Shown here in pieces: positions 44,362-52,508 of a stretch of DNA of 64,000 bases. This DNA comes from Candidatus Pantoea haifensis. GTDB taxonomy: Bacteria > Pseudomonadota > Gammaproteobacteria > Enterobacterales > Enterobacteriaceae. The stretch is taken from positions 2,976,001-3,040,000 of the forward strand of contig JAGTWN010000004.1 of NCBI GenBank assembly GCA_018842655.1, in the 5' to 3' direction. A program made the position numbers and the translations under genes. The first letter of the stretch is position 1; every line of letters begins with the position of its first letter. Below the pieces are notes generated by a model that did no database searches, was not told the origin of the DNA, and saw only the letters and a program-made list of their open reading frames with translations.

Positions 44362-45809
44362 TCCTGCGTATCTGTTAACGATTGCTGGCACCACTGTGCC
44401 AGCTGTCGAATTGCCTGTTCCACCTCAGCGTTCCAGCCGAAACCAGCATTAAGCCGGAAGCAGTGATCAAAGCGGTGATCGGTAGCAAAAATATGTCCCG
44501 GCGCAATGCCTATTCCGGCATTGCGCGCTTTCAAAAACAGCGAGCGCACGTTCAACGCCTTAAGTGGCATTTCTACCCATAACACATAACCGCCTTCGGG
44601 TTCAGAAACCCGTGTCCCGGCAGGAAATTCTTGCAGCACGGCCTGCCGCATCTTTGTAATCTGACTGGCCAGTTCTCGTCGCAGTTTGCGCAGGTGTGCA
44701 TCGTAGCCGCCACTGCGGAGCAATTCAGCTATTGCGGCCTGTGACAGCATGGATGTTCCCATGGTTGAGGTGTATTTCAGTGACGCAATTTTGCGCATGT
44801 AATTCACGCTATGCACCCAACCGATACGCATGCCCGGCGCGACCGTTTTTGAAAAGCCGCTACAGAGAATGGCGTTAGGGCTGAAAGCGCGCATCGGAAA
44901 CGGACGACGCTCACCAAAAGCGGTATCGCCAAAGATGTCATCTTCAACGATCACCACATCATTCTCGTCAGCCTGGCGCGCAATATAGGCTTTTTGCTCG
45001 TTGGGAATGCTTTTTCCCAGCGGATTATTGATATTACAAATAGTCAAAAACGCCTGCACCGCTTTGCGACGAAACAGTCCGGTTAGCTTTTCAACATTAA
45101 CGTAACCTTCCTGACCCGCCTCAACCTCAATCACGCGCAGGTTAAGGTTATGCAGCATCTGTAACAGCACGAAATAGCAGGGCGATTCTACCGCGACAAT
45201 ATCGCCGGGTTTGAGGGTTGCGCGCAGCGACAGCGAAATAGCTTCAATACAGCCGTTAGTGATCAGGATATCGTCGGCACTGATATTGCAGCCATAGTCC
45301 ACGGCGCGTCGGGCAATTTCCGTTTTAAGCAGCGCATAACCGGTGCCTTTGACCGTGTTGCCAAGCAGGGCGGGCTTACTGTAGCCCATCTGACGCATGA
45401 GCAGACCGATCTTCTTTACCGGATAGAGTGCGCTGTCGCCATTGGCCAAATCGAGTCTGACGCGACAGTCAGACCCCAGCATCGCCAGATGTAACTCTGT
45501 CTGCTCATCCAGCGGCGCAATATTACGTGGTTGCTCATTGATGACCGCCAGTGAATGTTTTTCCTGTAGTCGTGGCGCGACAAAAAAGCCCGATTTGGGT
45601 CGCGCAACCGCATAATGCTCATCTTCCAACGTGCGCAATGTTTTCAGTGCCGTGGTCAGGCTGACATTGTATTGCGTGGCTAAAGTACGCACAGACGGCA
45701 AACGACTGTCCGGCGGCAGGGTACCGGTATGAATAGCCTGTTTAATCTGCTCTGCTATCTGGCGGTAACGACTACTTTGACTCTCCTGTCCCCCGATCAC
45801 ATCCGTCAT
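44358..45809 (-). CDS. MocR-type GntR regulator with aminotransferase domain
   Basis: 483 residues from ATG 45807-45809 (ggggt ribosome site). A GTG 13 codons upstream (45848) is an alternative start. N-terminal GntR winged helix (SRYRQIAEQIKQAI, SRLPSVRTLATQYNVS) is fused to a fold-type I aminotransferase domain with the PLP lysine in CSGFSKTVAPGMRIGW and NNPLGKS. Such regulators (PdxR, GabR, TauR) sense PLP or an amino compound and usually control the divergent neighbour. Here that is the PP-loop/ATP-grasp operon starting at 46050. Its substrate may be the amino-acid product or precursor of that operon, an inference. Confidence 0.88.
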   Translation of the reverse strand: MTDVIGGQESQSSRYRQIAEQIKQAIHTGTLPPDSRLPSVRTLATQYNVSLTTALKTLRTLEDEHYAVARPKSGFFVAPRLQEKHSLAVINEQPRNIAPLDEQTELHLAMLGSDCRVRLDLANGDSALYPVKKIGLLMRQMGYSKPALLGNTVKGTGYALLKTEIARRAVDYGCNISADDILITNGCIEAISLSLRATLKPGDIVAVESPCYFVLLQMLHNLNLRVIEVEAGQEGYVNVEKLTGLFRRKAVQAFLTICNINNPLGKSIPNEQKAYIARQADENDVVIVEDDIFGDTAFGERRPFPMRAFSPNAILCSGFSKTVAPGMRIGWVHSVNYMRKIASLKYTSTMGTSMLSQAAIAELLRSGGYDAHLRKLRRELASQITKMRQAVLQEFPAGTRVSEPEGGYVLWVEMPLKALNVRSLFLKARNAGIGIAPGHIFATDHRFDHCFRLNAGFGWNAEVEQAIRQLAQWCQQSLTDTQD

Positions 45810-45851
45810 CTGTTTTACCCCATATCGCGCTGATCTGTGCATATTCACCAG

Positions 45852-45873
45852 AGTACATTCAAAGTACTTTAAG
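45852..45873. promoter_or_regulatory. Candidate MocR operator, AGTAC direct repeat
   Basis: agtacattcaa (45852-45862) is followed immediately by agtactttaag (45863-45873), an 11-base-period direct repeat in the intergenic region shared by the MocR gene and the biosynthetic operon. MocR proteins often bind direct repeats. No binding evidence is available. Confidence 0.45.
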
Positions 45874-46049
45874 CTGCATCTCTTAATTATTCATGACACC
45901 AGACGGTTATTTCTCCGTAGCCGCTGCGCGTCTGGCGATCTCAATGACCGAGACATTCATTCGCTAATTATACCGTGGCGTTTTTACGTGGAATCAGTGA
46001 GTTCCATGTCATTTTAAGCGATTTTATTAGCCAAAGGAAAAAGTGAAAA

Positions 46050-47516
46050 ATGAATAATCTGTCCACCATGATGAGCCAGATTGAAGGCTATCTCACGCCT
46101 GCAATCATTGACTCTGCTAATCGTTGTTCAGAGCGTTTACTTGCGGCTTTGCCAGATTCACACCAGCTTAATAATAACCGTGTCCTGCTCGCTTACGGCG
46201 GTGGAAAAGACAGCAGCTATATGGTTGCTTATGTGCGTTATATTCAGGGACTGATTTGGCAGCAGCAGGGCAATACCTTTCGCCTGCGCATCAGTACCAA
46301 CCGACATGCCGCAATGAGCGACAGTGTGATGGAGAATATTGATCGCGTTTATCAGTCGCTGGCTATTCCGGGTGATGAATTTACCGAATGCCTGGTGGTT
46401 GATGGATTACAGATTCGCCCCTTCGAACGTCATCTGCCGATGCCGGACGCTGTACGCCAGCAAAATCGCAATGATGTGCTGATGAATGGACATCGCTTCC
46501 GGGCCGATGCACGCTCAACCTTTTGCAACGCCTGCAACCTCAGCATGGTTAATTCGTTTGGCCTGGCCGCTGATTATGATGGCGGCGTTGATGTCATTAT
46601 TACTGGTGACTCACCACAGGAACAAACAGCATATGTCGCCTGGGCCCGCCATCTTTCACGCCTGTTTGATACGCCGGTAGCGGATAAACGCCGCGGCTTT
46701 AGTGGCTTTTTACACACCCTGGATGGCGTCGCTGAGCGTTATTTTTCCGATGTCTACGGCACCGATCAGGTGACGCCTGCACATCGTATTACGCATCAAC
46801 TGGCGCGCGATCCGCTGTTTTTCAATATTTATCAAGATACTGCCTATGAAGCCGGTGCGCACTGGGCGCTACTCAACGATTTCATGCGCTTTCGCTTTGA
46901 TGAATTGATGTTCAGCTTTTCTGAATCTGACTGTGGTAACCCAACGTTAATGGCACATATTCGCGGCCTGCGTGCAGAAACGCTGTTGCAGCGCAACTAC
47001 GCCGAAGGCATTCGGGAATATGTGCGCTTTGCCCTTGGGTTGATGGTGCAAAAAGATTTCCCGTCACAGCTGATCGATGAGATGGCGGCACGTTATCAGG
47101 ATGATGTTGCTATCGAACGTCAGCGGCAACGTGCGAGTAATTTCGCCAAACAGGCGTTTAATTTAAGTGAAGAGCAGTTAATTTGCATGATCTATTCACC
47201 TTTCATTGAAAGGGGTAAACAGCTCAACACCTGGTTGACGCAGCAAAATATTTCGCTGGATGAAACCGCTGTTCGCGCTCTTTTTGAGCAGCAGCATCAC
47301 GATACGACGCTCGTTCAGCAGTTATCGCAACGCTCAGGCATGACGATGGCGCAAATGCGTCACTGCTGGCAGAGCAAACAGGTCAGTTCGTTGCTGGACG
47401 GCAAGCACGCCGATCCGCTGTCGCGCGTGTTGCGTTTTGATCCGCACAAAGCGGTGATACAGGTCAATAACGGTGTTTTACAGGATACCGTGACCGAAGT
47501 GATCTCCGGGCGCTAA
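46050..47516 (+). CDS. PP-loop ATP pyrophosphatase family protein of the biosynthetic operon
   Basis: First gene of a six-gene operon. 488 residues. N-terminal adenosine-nucleotide alpha-hydrolase (PP-loop) domain: VLLAYGGGKDSSYM at residues 45-58 is the PP-loop, and a Cys pair FCNAC (Cys159, Cys162) plus VIITGDSPQEQ (residues 182-192) lie where N-type PPases have their C-x2-C and GHN-DD elements. The C-terminal half (200-488) is helical and I do not recognise it. PP-loop enzymes adenylate a carbonyl for sulfur or amide transfer (TtcA, NadE, asparagine synthetase, WbpG). With a glutamine amidotransferase in the operon, amide formation is the preferred guess. The Cys pair leaves thiolation open. 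Confidence 0.75.
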   Translation: MNNLSTMMSQIEGYLTPAIIDSANRCSERLLAALPDSHQLNNNRVLLAYGGGKDSSYMVAYVRYIQGLIWQQQGNTFRLRISTNRHAAMSDSVMENIDRVYQSLAIPGDEFTECLVVDGLQIRPFERHLPMPDAVRQQNRNDVLMNGHRFRADARSTFCNACNLSMVNSFGLAADYDGGVDVIITGDSPQEQTAYVAWARHLSRLFDTPVADKRRGFSGFLHTLDGVAERYFSDVYGTDQVTPAHRITHQLARDPLFFNIYQDTAYEAGAHWALLNDFMRFRFDELMFSFSESDCGNPTLMAHIRGLRAETLLQRNYAEGIREYVRFALGLMVQKDFPSQLIDEMAARYQDDVAIERQRQRASNFAKQAFNLSEEQLICMIYSPFIERGKQLNTWLTQQNISLDETAVRALFEQQHHDTTLVQQLSQRSGMTMAQMRHCWQSKQVSSLLDGKHADPLSRVLRFDPHKAVIQVNNGVLQDTVTEVISGR

Positions 47517-47534
47517 ACCCGGTAAGGCGAAGCA

Positions 47535-48805
47535 ATGAGAAAGATTTTTCTGCAGATTGGCGCCACCCGCGACGGACAAAATCCCTACTGCGATGTGGCG
47601 AAGCGCGACGGCTATTTTACCGTGCTGGCGGAAATGAGTGATTTTGTTGATTACCAGTCTCTGAGCCTGTCGCTGCCGTTTGATCTGATTGTACGCCTCG
47701 ACCGCCCTGAAAATCCGTGGGATGTCATGCAGGCCTGTCTGCATGCCGGCATGCTCGAACATCCACGCGTCGTGCTGGCAGGGTTTGAAGCGTATAACGC
47801 CAGCGCCGGACGGGTGCGGGAAATGCTGGCCGGGCCGGATGCACCCGCCACCTTTATTCCGCTGGATAAATATGCCCAGCGCATGGCGTTAAAAAAGCGT
47901 CGCCAGATTTTCCTCAACCTGAGTTTCGCTTTTTCGCTTCGCCGCTCAGCATTCTGGATGCGCAGGACGCGCTGATTTATCCCTGCGTGATTAAACCGGT
48001 GGATGGCGGTGGCGGGCTGGGTATCTGGCTAATCGAAGAAAAGAGCCAGCTGTCAGTGGTTGTGAATAAGCTGATCAATACCGTGAACTACGGCGGGCGG
48101 GGGTTTTCAGGCTTTATCGTTGAATGCTGGCTGGCGGGCGATGAATATTCACTACAGGGCGTCGTGCATAACGGCGTGCCGCAGGCGTTAACCTGCTGTC
48201 AGAAAGTAGTAGAGCAGCATCGTGATAAAGAAGGCGCGATAGGCTTTTATGAATCGGGTCATGTTGCCTCTTCAGCCGAAATATTACCGCCTTCTTTTTC
48301 CCGCATGATGACCTTTTGCTGTGAAACATTTGGTTATCGTCAGGGCGCGTTTCACATTGATTTCATCGTCGTGGAGGGCGTGCCGCACTTTCTTGAGATG
48401 GGTTTTCGCCTTTCTGGTATGGGCGTGGTGAACCTGGTTCAGGAGGTGACGGGCATAAACTGGGCTGAAGTCAGTTTTCGTCTGGAAGCGGGTGAGCCTT
48501 TGTCGAAGCTGGTGTTTGCGCCACCGCGAGCGGTTGGACAGTTACGTTTGCGCCAGCCGTTACAGCTACGTGCAGCAGAAAACTGGATAGCAGAGCATCA
48601 ACAGGGGGCGCTGTTGCCGTCTCTTAATTTACCTGCGTTAAACGTGTCACAGCGATCGTCGTTATATGCCGATCTTACCCGTCATGCCGGCATTCTGGCC
48701 ACCTTTCGCCTGGCGGCAAACGGGCGTGACGACATTCTCGCGATATTTAAGCAGATGACCGCGCAGTCGGTAAAGGTAGGGAGCGATATGTTATGTGCAG
48801 GATGA
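47535..48805 (+). CDS. ATP-grasp ligase of the biosynthetic operon, one frameshift
   Basis: About 423 residues after repair. N-terminal lobe starts MRKIFLQIGATRDGQNPY. The central ATP-grasp part has YPCVIKPVDGGGGLGIW (ATP-binding lysine and glycine loop), GFIVECWLAGDEYS, HIDFIVVEGVPHFLEMGFRLSGMG (metal-binding acids), typical of carboxylate-amine ligases such as BtrJ, LdmS or dipeptide ligases. The frame breaks around 47905-47930 (one base missing in ttttcctc), where FFASPLSILDAQD resumes. It likely joins an amino acid or amine to a carboxylate with ATP. Its end overlaps the amidotransferase start by 13 bases. Confidence 0.78.
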
Positions 48806-49500
48806 TTCTGGCTCACGGCCAGTTTGATGCCGAAAAGGTTCTGGATGCCGCACGTGCCATGAGTTGCGGCGAAACCGCGAATCATGATGGTCCGATCAAA
48901 GCGCATCCAAATGGCTGGGGATGCCTGTGGATTGAGAATGGGCAGATTCAGACGCTACAGGGTACGGGTACGTTTGCTGAATCGCTGCCGGATATTGATA
49001 TTGACCGTTTGCGCGGGCGTTTTCTGGCGGTGCACGTCCGTCACGCCACGCTGAGTAAAAACCATGGGGTGGCTTTTTCTCACCCACTGGAGCGTCACAG
49101 CGCAGGTACGCAGTGGTACATGATGCATAACGGTTTTTTACCCACGATTTACCGCCATCTTGGCCTGGCTGAATCGCGCTTTGACTCGGCGGAGTATCTG
49201 CAATATTTGGTTGAGCAGGTCACGCCAGCGGACTTCACACGTGACTATCTGCGTAACAAGATGGCGCAGGTGACGCCGGGCGGTAGCGCCGGGAATGCCA
49301 TCTTCGTCACGCGTGAAAAAGCCTGGGCATGGCAATGGTATCCACACGACACACCGTATCCGCAATATTTCACGATGCATTGCCGCCAACAGGACGGCTG
49401 CACGTTTATCTCTTCTGAACCTGTTTCAACACTGGGCAGTGCCGATAGCTGGCGGCGCATGAGCAATCATGAACTTCATGAGATTCCTTTGTGGGAGTGA
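48793..49500 (+). CDS. Class II glutamine amidotransferase of the biosynthetic operon
   Basis: 235 residues, starting Met-Cys-Arg so that Cys2 becomes the N-terminal nucleophile after Met removal. NGWGCLWIENG (40-50), the substrate-binding RHAT (83-86), HPLE near 98-101, HNG (112-114) and FISSEP near the C-terminus are the hallmarks of the YafJ/EgtC-type class II amidotransferases. It would release ammonia from glutamine, or hydrolyse a gamma-glutamyl amide as EgtC does. It lies between the ligase and the oxygenase genes with tight spacing (5 bases to the next gene). No synthetase domain is fused, so the acceptor enzyme must be a partner, most simply the PP-loop protein. Confidence 0.85.
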   Translation: MCRMILAHGQFDAEKVLDAARAMSCGETANHDGPIKAHPNGWGCLWIENGQIQTLQGTGTFAESLPDIDIDRLRGRFLAVHVRHATLSKNHGVAFSHPLERHSAGTQWYMMHNGFLPTIYRHLGLAESRFDSAEYLQYLVEQVTPADFTRDYLRNKMAQVTPGGSAGNAIFVTREKAWAWQWYPHDTPYPQYFTMHCRQQDGCTFISSEPVSTLGSADSWRRMSNHELHEIPLWE

Positions 49501-49505
49501 AATAG

Positions 49506-50306
49506 ATGGCTATTTTCAATCAGATCCGCGTTATTAATCCCAAAATGTTCGTTGAAAGTACCTGGCTGGATGACATTGTGACTGCACGTGTGCCTTTGCT
49601 GGTGCTGCGTAATTTTCTTACACCCGAGGTGCGCGAAGCGGTCGTGGACGATCTTCAGTCTTGCCGTGAAAAAATCCGCGTCTCCCACTATCCGAATGGT
49701 GCACTGACCACGCTGGGCCCTTATCTGGCGAAGCACACGTCGGCACCTGAAAATTATTTTACCGAACTGCGTGATATTCAGCCTGCACTGCCGCCATCAA
49801 TCAGCTGCCTGCGTGGGCAAATCTTTAACTGGATACAACATGCTCTGAAGCTGGAGAGCCTGCAAACGGCCCATGAGCCAGGCTTAGGCGATTACGCCGG
49901 TTCTATTGTGCGTTTTCATGCCCACGGCGTGGCGAATCCGCTGCATAACGACAATATCGTGCGTGATGCTGCTGGCACGAATCTGGCGGTAACGCACATT
50001 CTGCATCAACTCAGCTGTGTCGTCTGCCTGCAAGAGTGCAACGCTGGCGGTGCGCTGCGCATCTATAACAAGAAATGGTCACCCGAAGATGAACGCTTCA
50101 AAACGGCGGGTGAACTGGGCTATCAAAGTGGCGTAACGGATTGCAGCGAAACCTGTGAATTCTCACCGCGCAGTGGCGATATCTACCTGTTTAATCCGGC
50201 TTTTTATCACGAAATCGATCGGGTCGAAGGCGATACCCGCATCACGATGGGCTTCTTCTTTGGCCTGACCGACAAAAAAATGAAGCACGCGATTGCCTGG
50301 AGCTGA
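49506..50306 (+). CDS. 2-oxoglutarate/Fe(II)-dependent oxygenase of the biosynthetic operon
   Basis: 266 residues. The facial triad is visible as His147-x-Asp149 (PLHNDN) and His235 (FYHEIDR), and Arg245 (DTRITMG), ten residues after the distal His, is the usual 2-oxoglutarate anchor. RSGDIYLFNP precedes the distal His as in prolyl-4-hydroxylase-like folds. Probably hydroxylates, epoxidises or desaturates an amino-acid-like intermediate of the pathway. Substrate not predictable from sequence. Confidence 0.82.
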   Translation: MAIFNQIRVINPKMFVESTWLDDIVTARVPLLVLRNFLTPEVREAVVDDLQSCREKIRVSHYPNGALTTLGPYLAKHTSAPENYFTELRDIQPALPPSISCLRGQIFNWIQHALKLESLQTAHEPGLGDYAGSIVRFHAHGVANPLHNDNIVRDAAGTNLAVTHILHQLSCVVCLQECNAGGALRIYNKKWSPEDERFKTAGELGYQSGVTDCSETCEFSPRSGDIYLFNPAFYHEIDRVEGDTRITMGFFFGLTDKKMKHAIAWS

Positions 50307-50335
50307 TTCAGAGCTTGTCACATGAGGAGAGGGGA

Positions 50336-50836
50336 ATGACAACATTTGGAAAAATCACTGCATTACTGGACGAGCAGCAAGCGGAGTACCGTGTGGTAGA
50401 ACATGATGCCATCGGCCAGACTGATCTGATCAGTGACATTCGTGGCAATGCGCTGAATCAGGCTGCAAAAGCTATGGTACTGGAAGTCACGATGCCAGAA
50501 GGCGCGGAGGCGCGCTACATGCTGGCGATTGTGCCGGGTGATTGCAAAATCAATTTTAAGCGCGCCGCGCGTGCAATTGGCGGCAAGAAGTCGAGCTTTG
50601 CGCCGCCAGAAATAGCGCAGACACTGACGGATTGCCAGATGGGCGCTGTTCCACCGTTTAGTTTTGATGAACGGTTGGTGCTGCGCGTCGATGCGCGTCT
50701 GCGTGATGTCGGTACGTTATGGTTTAACGCGGGTGTGTTAGAAAAATCGATAACACTGGCGGTAAAAGATTATTTTCGTGTTGTAGGTGACAACTGTTGT
50801 GCAGATATCGCCACACCGATGGCGATTACCGCCTGA
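50336..50836 (+). CDS. YbaK/ProX-type aminoacyl-tRNA deacylase-like protein
   Basis: 166 residues from ATG 50336 (gaggggaATG). The INS/YbaK fold is recognisable: NQAAKAMVLEV with Lys45 at the place of the essential YbaK lysine, a long MLAIVPGDCKINFKRAARAIGGKKSSFAP stretch cut by family motifs, GAVPPFSF and a C-terminal helix. Family members hydrolyse mischarged tRNAs (Cys-tRNAPro, Ala-tRNAPro). Inside this operon it could remove a non-protein amino acid made by the pathway from tRNA, protecting the producer. That role is inferred. An upstream in-frame ATG at 50315 is less likely. Confidence 0.8.
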   Translation: MTTFGKITALLDEQQAEYRVVEHDAIGQTDLISDIRGNALNQAAKAMVLEVTMPEGAEARYMLAIVPGDCKINFKRAARAIGGKKSSFAPPEIAQTLTDCQMGAVPPFSFDERLVLRVDARLRDVGTLWFNAGVLEKSITLAVKDYFRVVGDNCCADIATPMAITA

Positions 50837-50857
50837 CGGCGGCAGAAGGAGGACGTC

Positions 50858-51767
50858 ATGTCCGTGAAAGATATGCTGTTAGCCCTTTGCGTTGTCGTGG
50901 CGTGGGGCGTGAATTTTGTCGTGATTAAACTGGGACTACAGGGCATGCCGCCCTTTTACTGGCCGGGTTACGTTTTACGCTGGTGGCGTTCCCGGCGATA
51001 TTTTTTGTGCGTCGTCCGGCAATTCCCTGCGCTGGCTGGTGGTGTATGGCATCACGATCAGCTTTGGTCAGTTTGCGTTTCTTTTTCTCGCCATCAAGCT
51101 TGGCATGCCTGCCGGGCTGGCATCGTTAGTCTTGCAAGCACAGGCTTTCTTCACCCTGTTGCTGGGGGCGCTGTTTCTGGCAGAAAAACTGCGCTGGAAT
51201 CATATAGCGGGGATCATTATCGCCACGTTGGGCATGTTTATGCTGGCAACGGCTGGTATGGAAGGGCAAACCACGGCGGGAATTACCCTGACAACCATGA
51301 TGCTGACGCTGGCAGCGGCTTTATCGTGGGGACTTGGCAACATCACAAACAAAATCATTATGCGCAACCGCAAGGTGCCTGTTATGTCACTGGTGGTATG
51401 GAGCGCACTGGTGCCTGTTGGTCCCTTTTTCGCCTGTGCATTGTTGTTTGAAGGTAAAGCGGCCATCGTTTATAGCCTGCTGCACATCACGCTCCAAACC
51501 GTGATGGCGCTGATCTATCTGGCTTTTGCCGCCACTATCATCGGTTACGCTATCTGGGGCAATCTACTCAGCCGTTATGAAACCTGGCGCGTAGCACCGC
51601 TCTCGCTACTGGTGCCGGTGGTGGGTATTCTCAGTGCGGCGCTGTGTCTTGATGAAACGTTATCCGCGCAGCAGATGCTGGGCGCATCGGTCATCATTAT
51701 TGGCCTGCTGGTGAATGTATTTGGTGGGCGGTTGAGCCAACGATTAGCGATGCGTATGCAGTCGTAG
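50858..51767 (+). CDS. EamA-family exporter of the biosynthetic operon, two frameshifts
   Basis: Ten-span drug/metabolite transporter (EamA, like YdcZ/RhtA-type amino-acid exporters). It starts MSVKDMLLALCVVVAWGVNF after aggagg, has two EamA repeats, and ends in RLAMRMQS. The frame breaks twice: at the T-run 50954-50957 (one T missing) and at the ccc near 51024 (one C missing). Repaired, it reads LLAGLRFTLVAFPA and PLRWLVVYGITISFG. Last gene of the operon, probably exporting the product. It converges on ibpA with a shared terminator. Confidence 0.82.
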
Positions 51768-51773
51768 ATAATA

Positions 51774-51801
51774 AAAAACGCCGCAAGGCTGCGGCGTTTT
51801 T
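51774..51801. terminator. Bidirectional terminator between the operon and ibpA
   Basis: aaaacgccgca (51775-51785) pairs with tgcggcgtttt (51790-51800), 11 pairs with a four-base loop, with A's upstream and T's downstream so it can terminate both converging units. Confidence 0.9.
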
Positions 51802-51806
51802 CAGGA

Positions 51807-52223
51807 TTATTTCAAAATTTCAATACGGCGTGGTTTCGCCTCTTCCGGAACAATCCGCTCTAAATCAATGCTTAACAGACCATTTTCGAGACGTGCATCG
51901 CGCACGATGATGTGGTCGGCCAGCTGGAATTTCCGTTCAAAATTACGCTCGGCGATGCCCTGATAAAGATATTTACGCTCGACCTGCTCTTCAGGGTGCG
52001 CACCGCGCACAATCAGCATATTGTCGTGAGAGGTAATATCCAGTTCGCTTTGCGCAAAACCCGCAACCGCAATTGTAATGCGATAGTGGTTTTCATCGAC
52101 CAGTTCGACGTTATAAGGAGGATAACCGCCATTACTCTGATTTTGATTAGATTCGAGCAGGTTAAACAGGCGATCGAAACCGATAGATGAACGATAAAGT
52201 GGGGACAGATCAAAATTACGCAT
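51807..52223 (-). CDS. ibpA: Small heat-shock protein IbpA
   Basis: ATP-independent holdase of the alpha-crystallin family that binds aggregating proteins. 138 residues from ATG 52221-52223: [20 protein letters not shown] start, crystallin domain with [14 protein letters not shown] and [12 protein letters not shown], and the C-terminal IEI oligomerisation motif. A longer frame starts upstream but the ATG at 52223 is the one served by the thermometer-covered ribosome site. ibpB, which follows ibpA in E. coli, is absent. Confidence 0.97.
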   Translation of the reverse strand: MRNFDLSPLYRSSIGFDRLFNLLESNQNQSNGGYPPYNVELVDENHYRITIAVAGFAQSELDITSHDNMLIVRGAHPEEQVERKYLYQGIAERNFERKFQLADHIIVRDARLENGLLSIDLERIVPEEAKPRRIEILK

Positions 52224-52327
52224 TATAAGACTCCTGAAATTCAGCAAGTTTTGGCAACCTTCCACCATTGGACAGGTTGTTTGGTCTTTGCAGTGTCCCT
52301 TTCGGCGACCCGCTGTATGACCGTGCT
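52224..52327 (-). promoter_or_regulatory. ROSE-type RNA thermometer in the ibpA leader
   Basis: The leader places an aggag ribosome site (52231-52235, minus strand sense) opposite an upstream ttgct (52243-52247), the hallmark pairing of ROSE elements in small heat-shock genes, with further hairpins upstream. Melting at heat-shock temperature would free the site. Confidence 0.75.
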
Positions 52328-52333
52328 ATGAAA

Positions 52334-52359
52334 ATGGGTGCCAGAAGAGGCGTTTCAAG
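52334..52359 (-). promoter_or_regulatory. Sigma-32 promoter of ibpA
   Basis: Minus strand cttgaaa (52359-52353) and cccat (52338-52334) with 14-base spacing match the heat-shock sigma-32 consensus. Confidence 0.8.
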
Positions 52360-52508
52360 GGGCAAAAGTAATTTTTTCGCCAATTTGACGATATAGCATA
52401 CACTCAGGGATACCTTTACTGACCAGAACGGACTTCACCGCAGAGTGTGGACGTGGTCAGGCAAGCAAACTCAGTCAGGCCAGTGCTGCGACTGAAGGGA
52501 TGATGAAT

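Noticed and set aside
43759-44394. A 211-codon minus-strand open frame
   Set aside because: Antisense to avtA, which has clear catalytic motifs.
46050-51767. Identity with the dapdiamide or 6-thioguanine clusters of Erwiniaceae
   Set aside because: Those pathways share single enzyme types (ATP-grasp, 2OG oxygenase or PP-loop), but I see no diaminopropionate synthesis genes, NRPS, or thioguanine partner genes here, and the YbaK-like gene has no counterpart that I recall.
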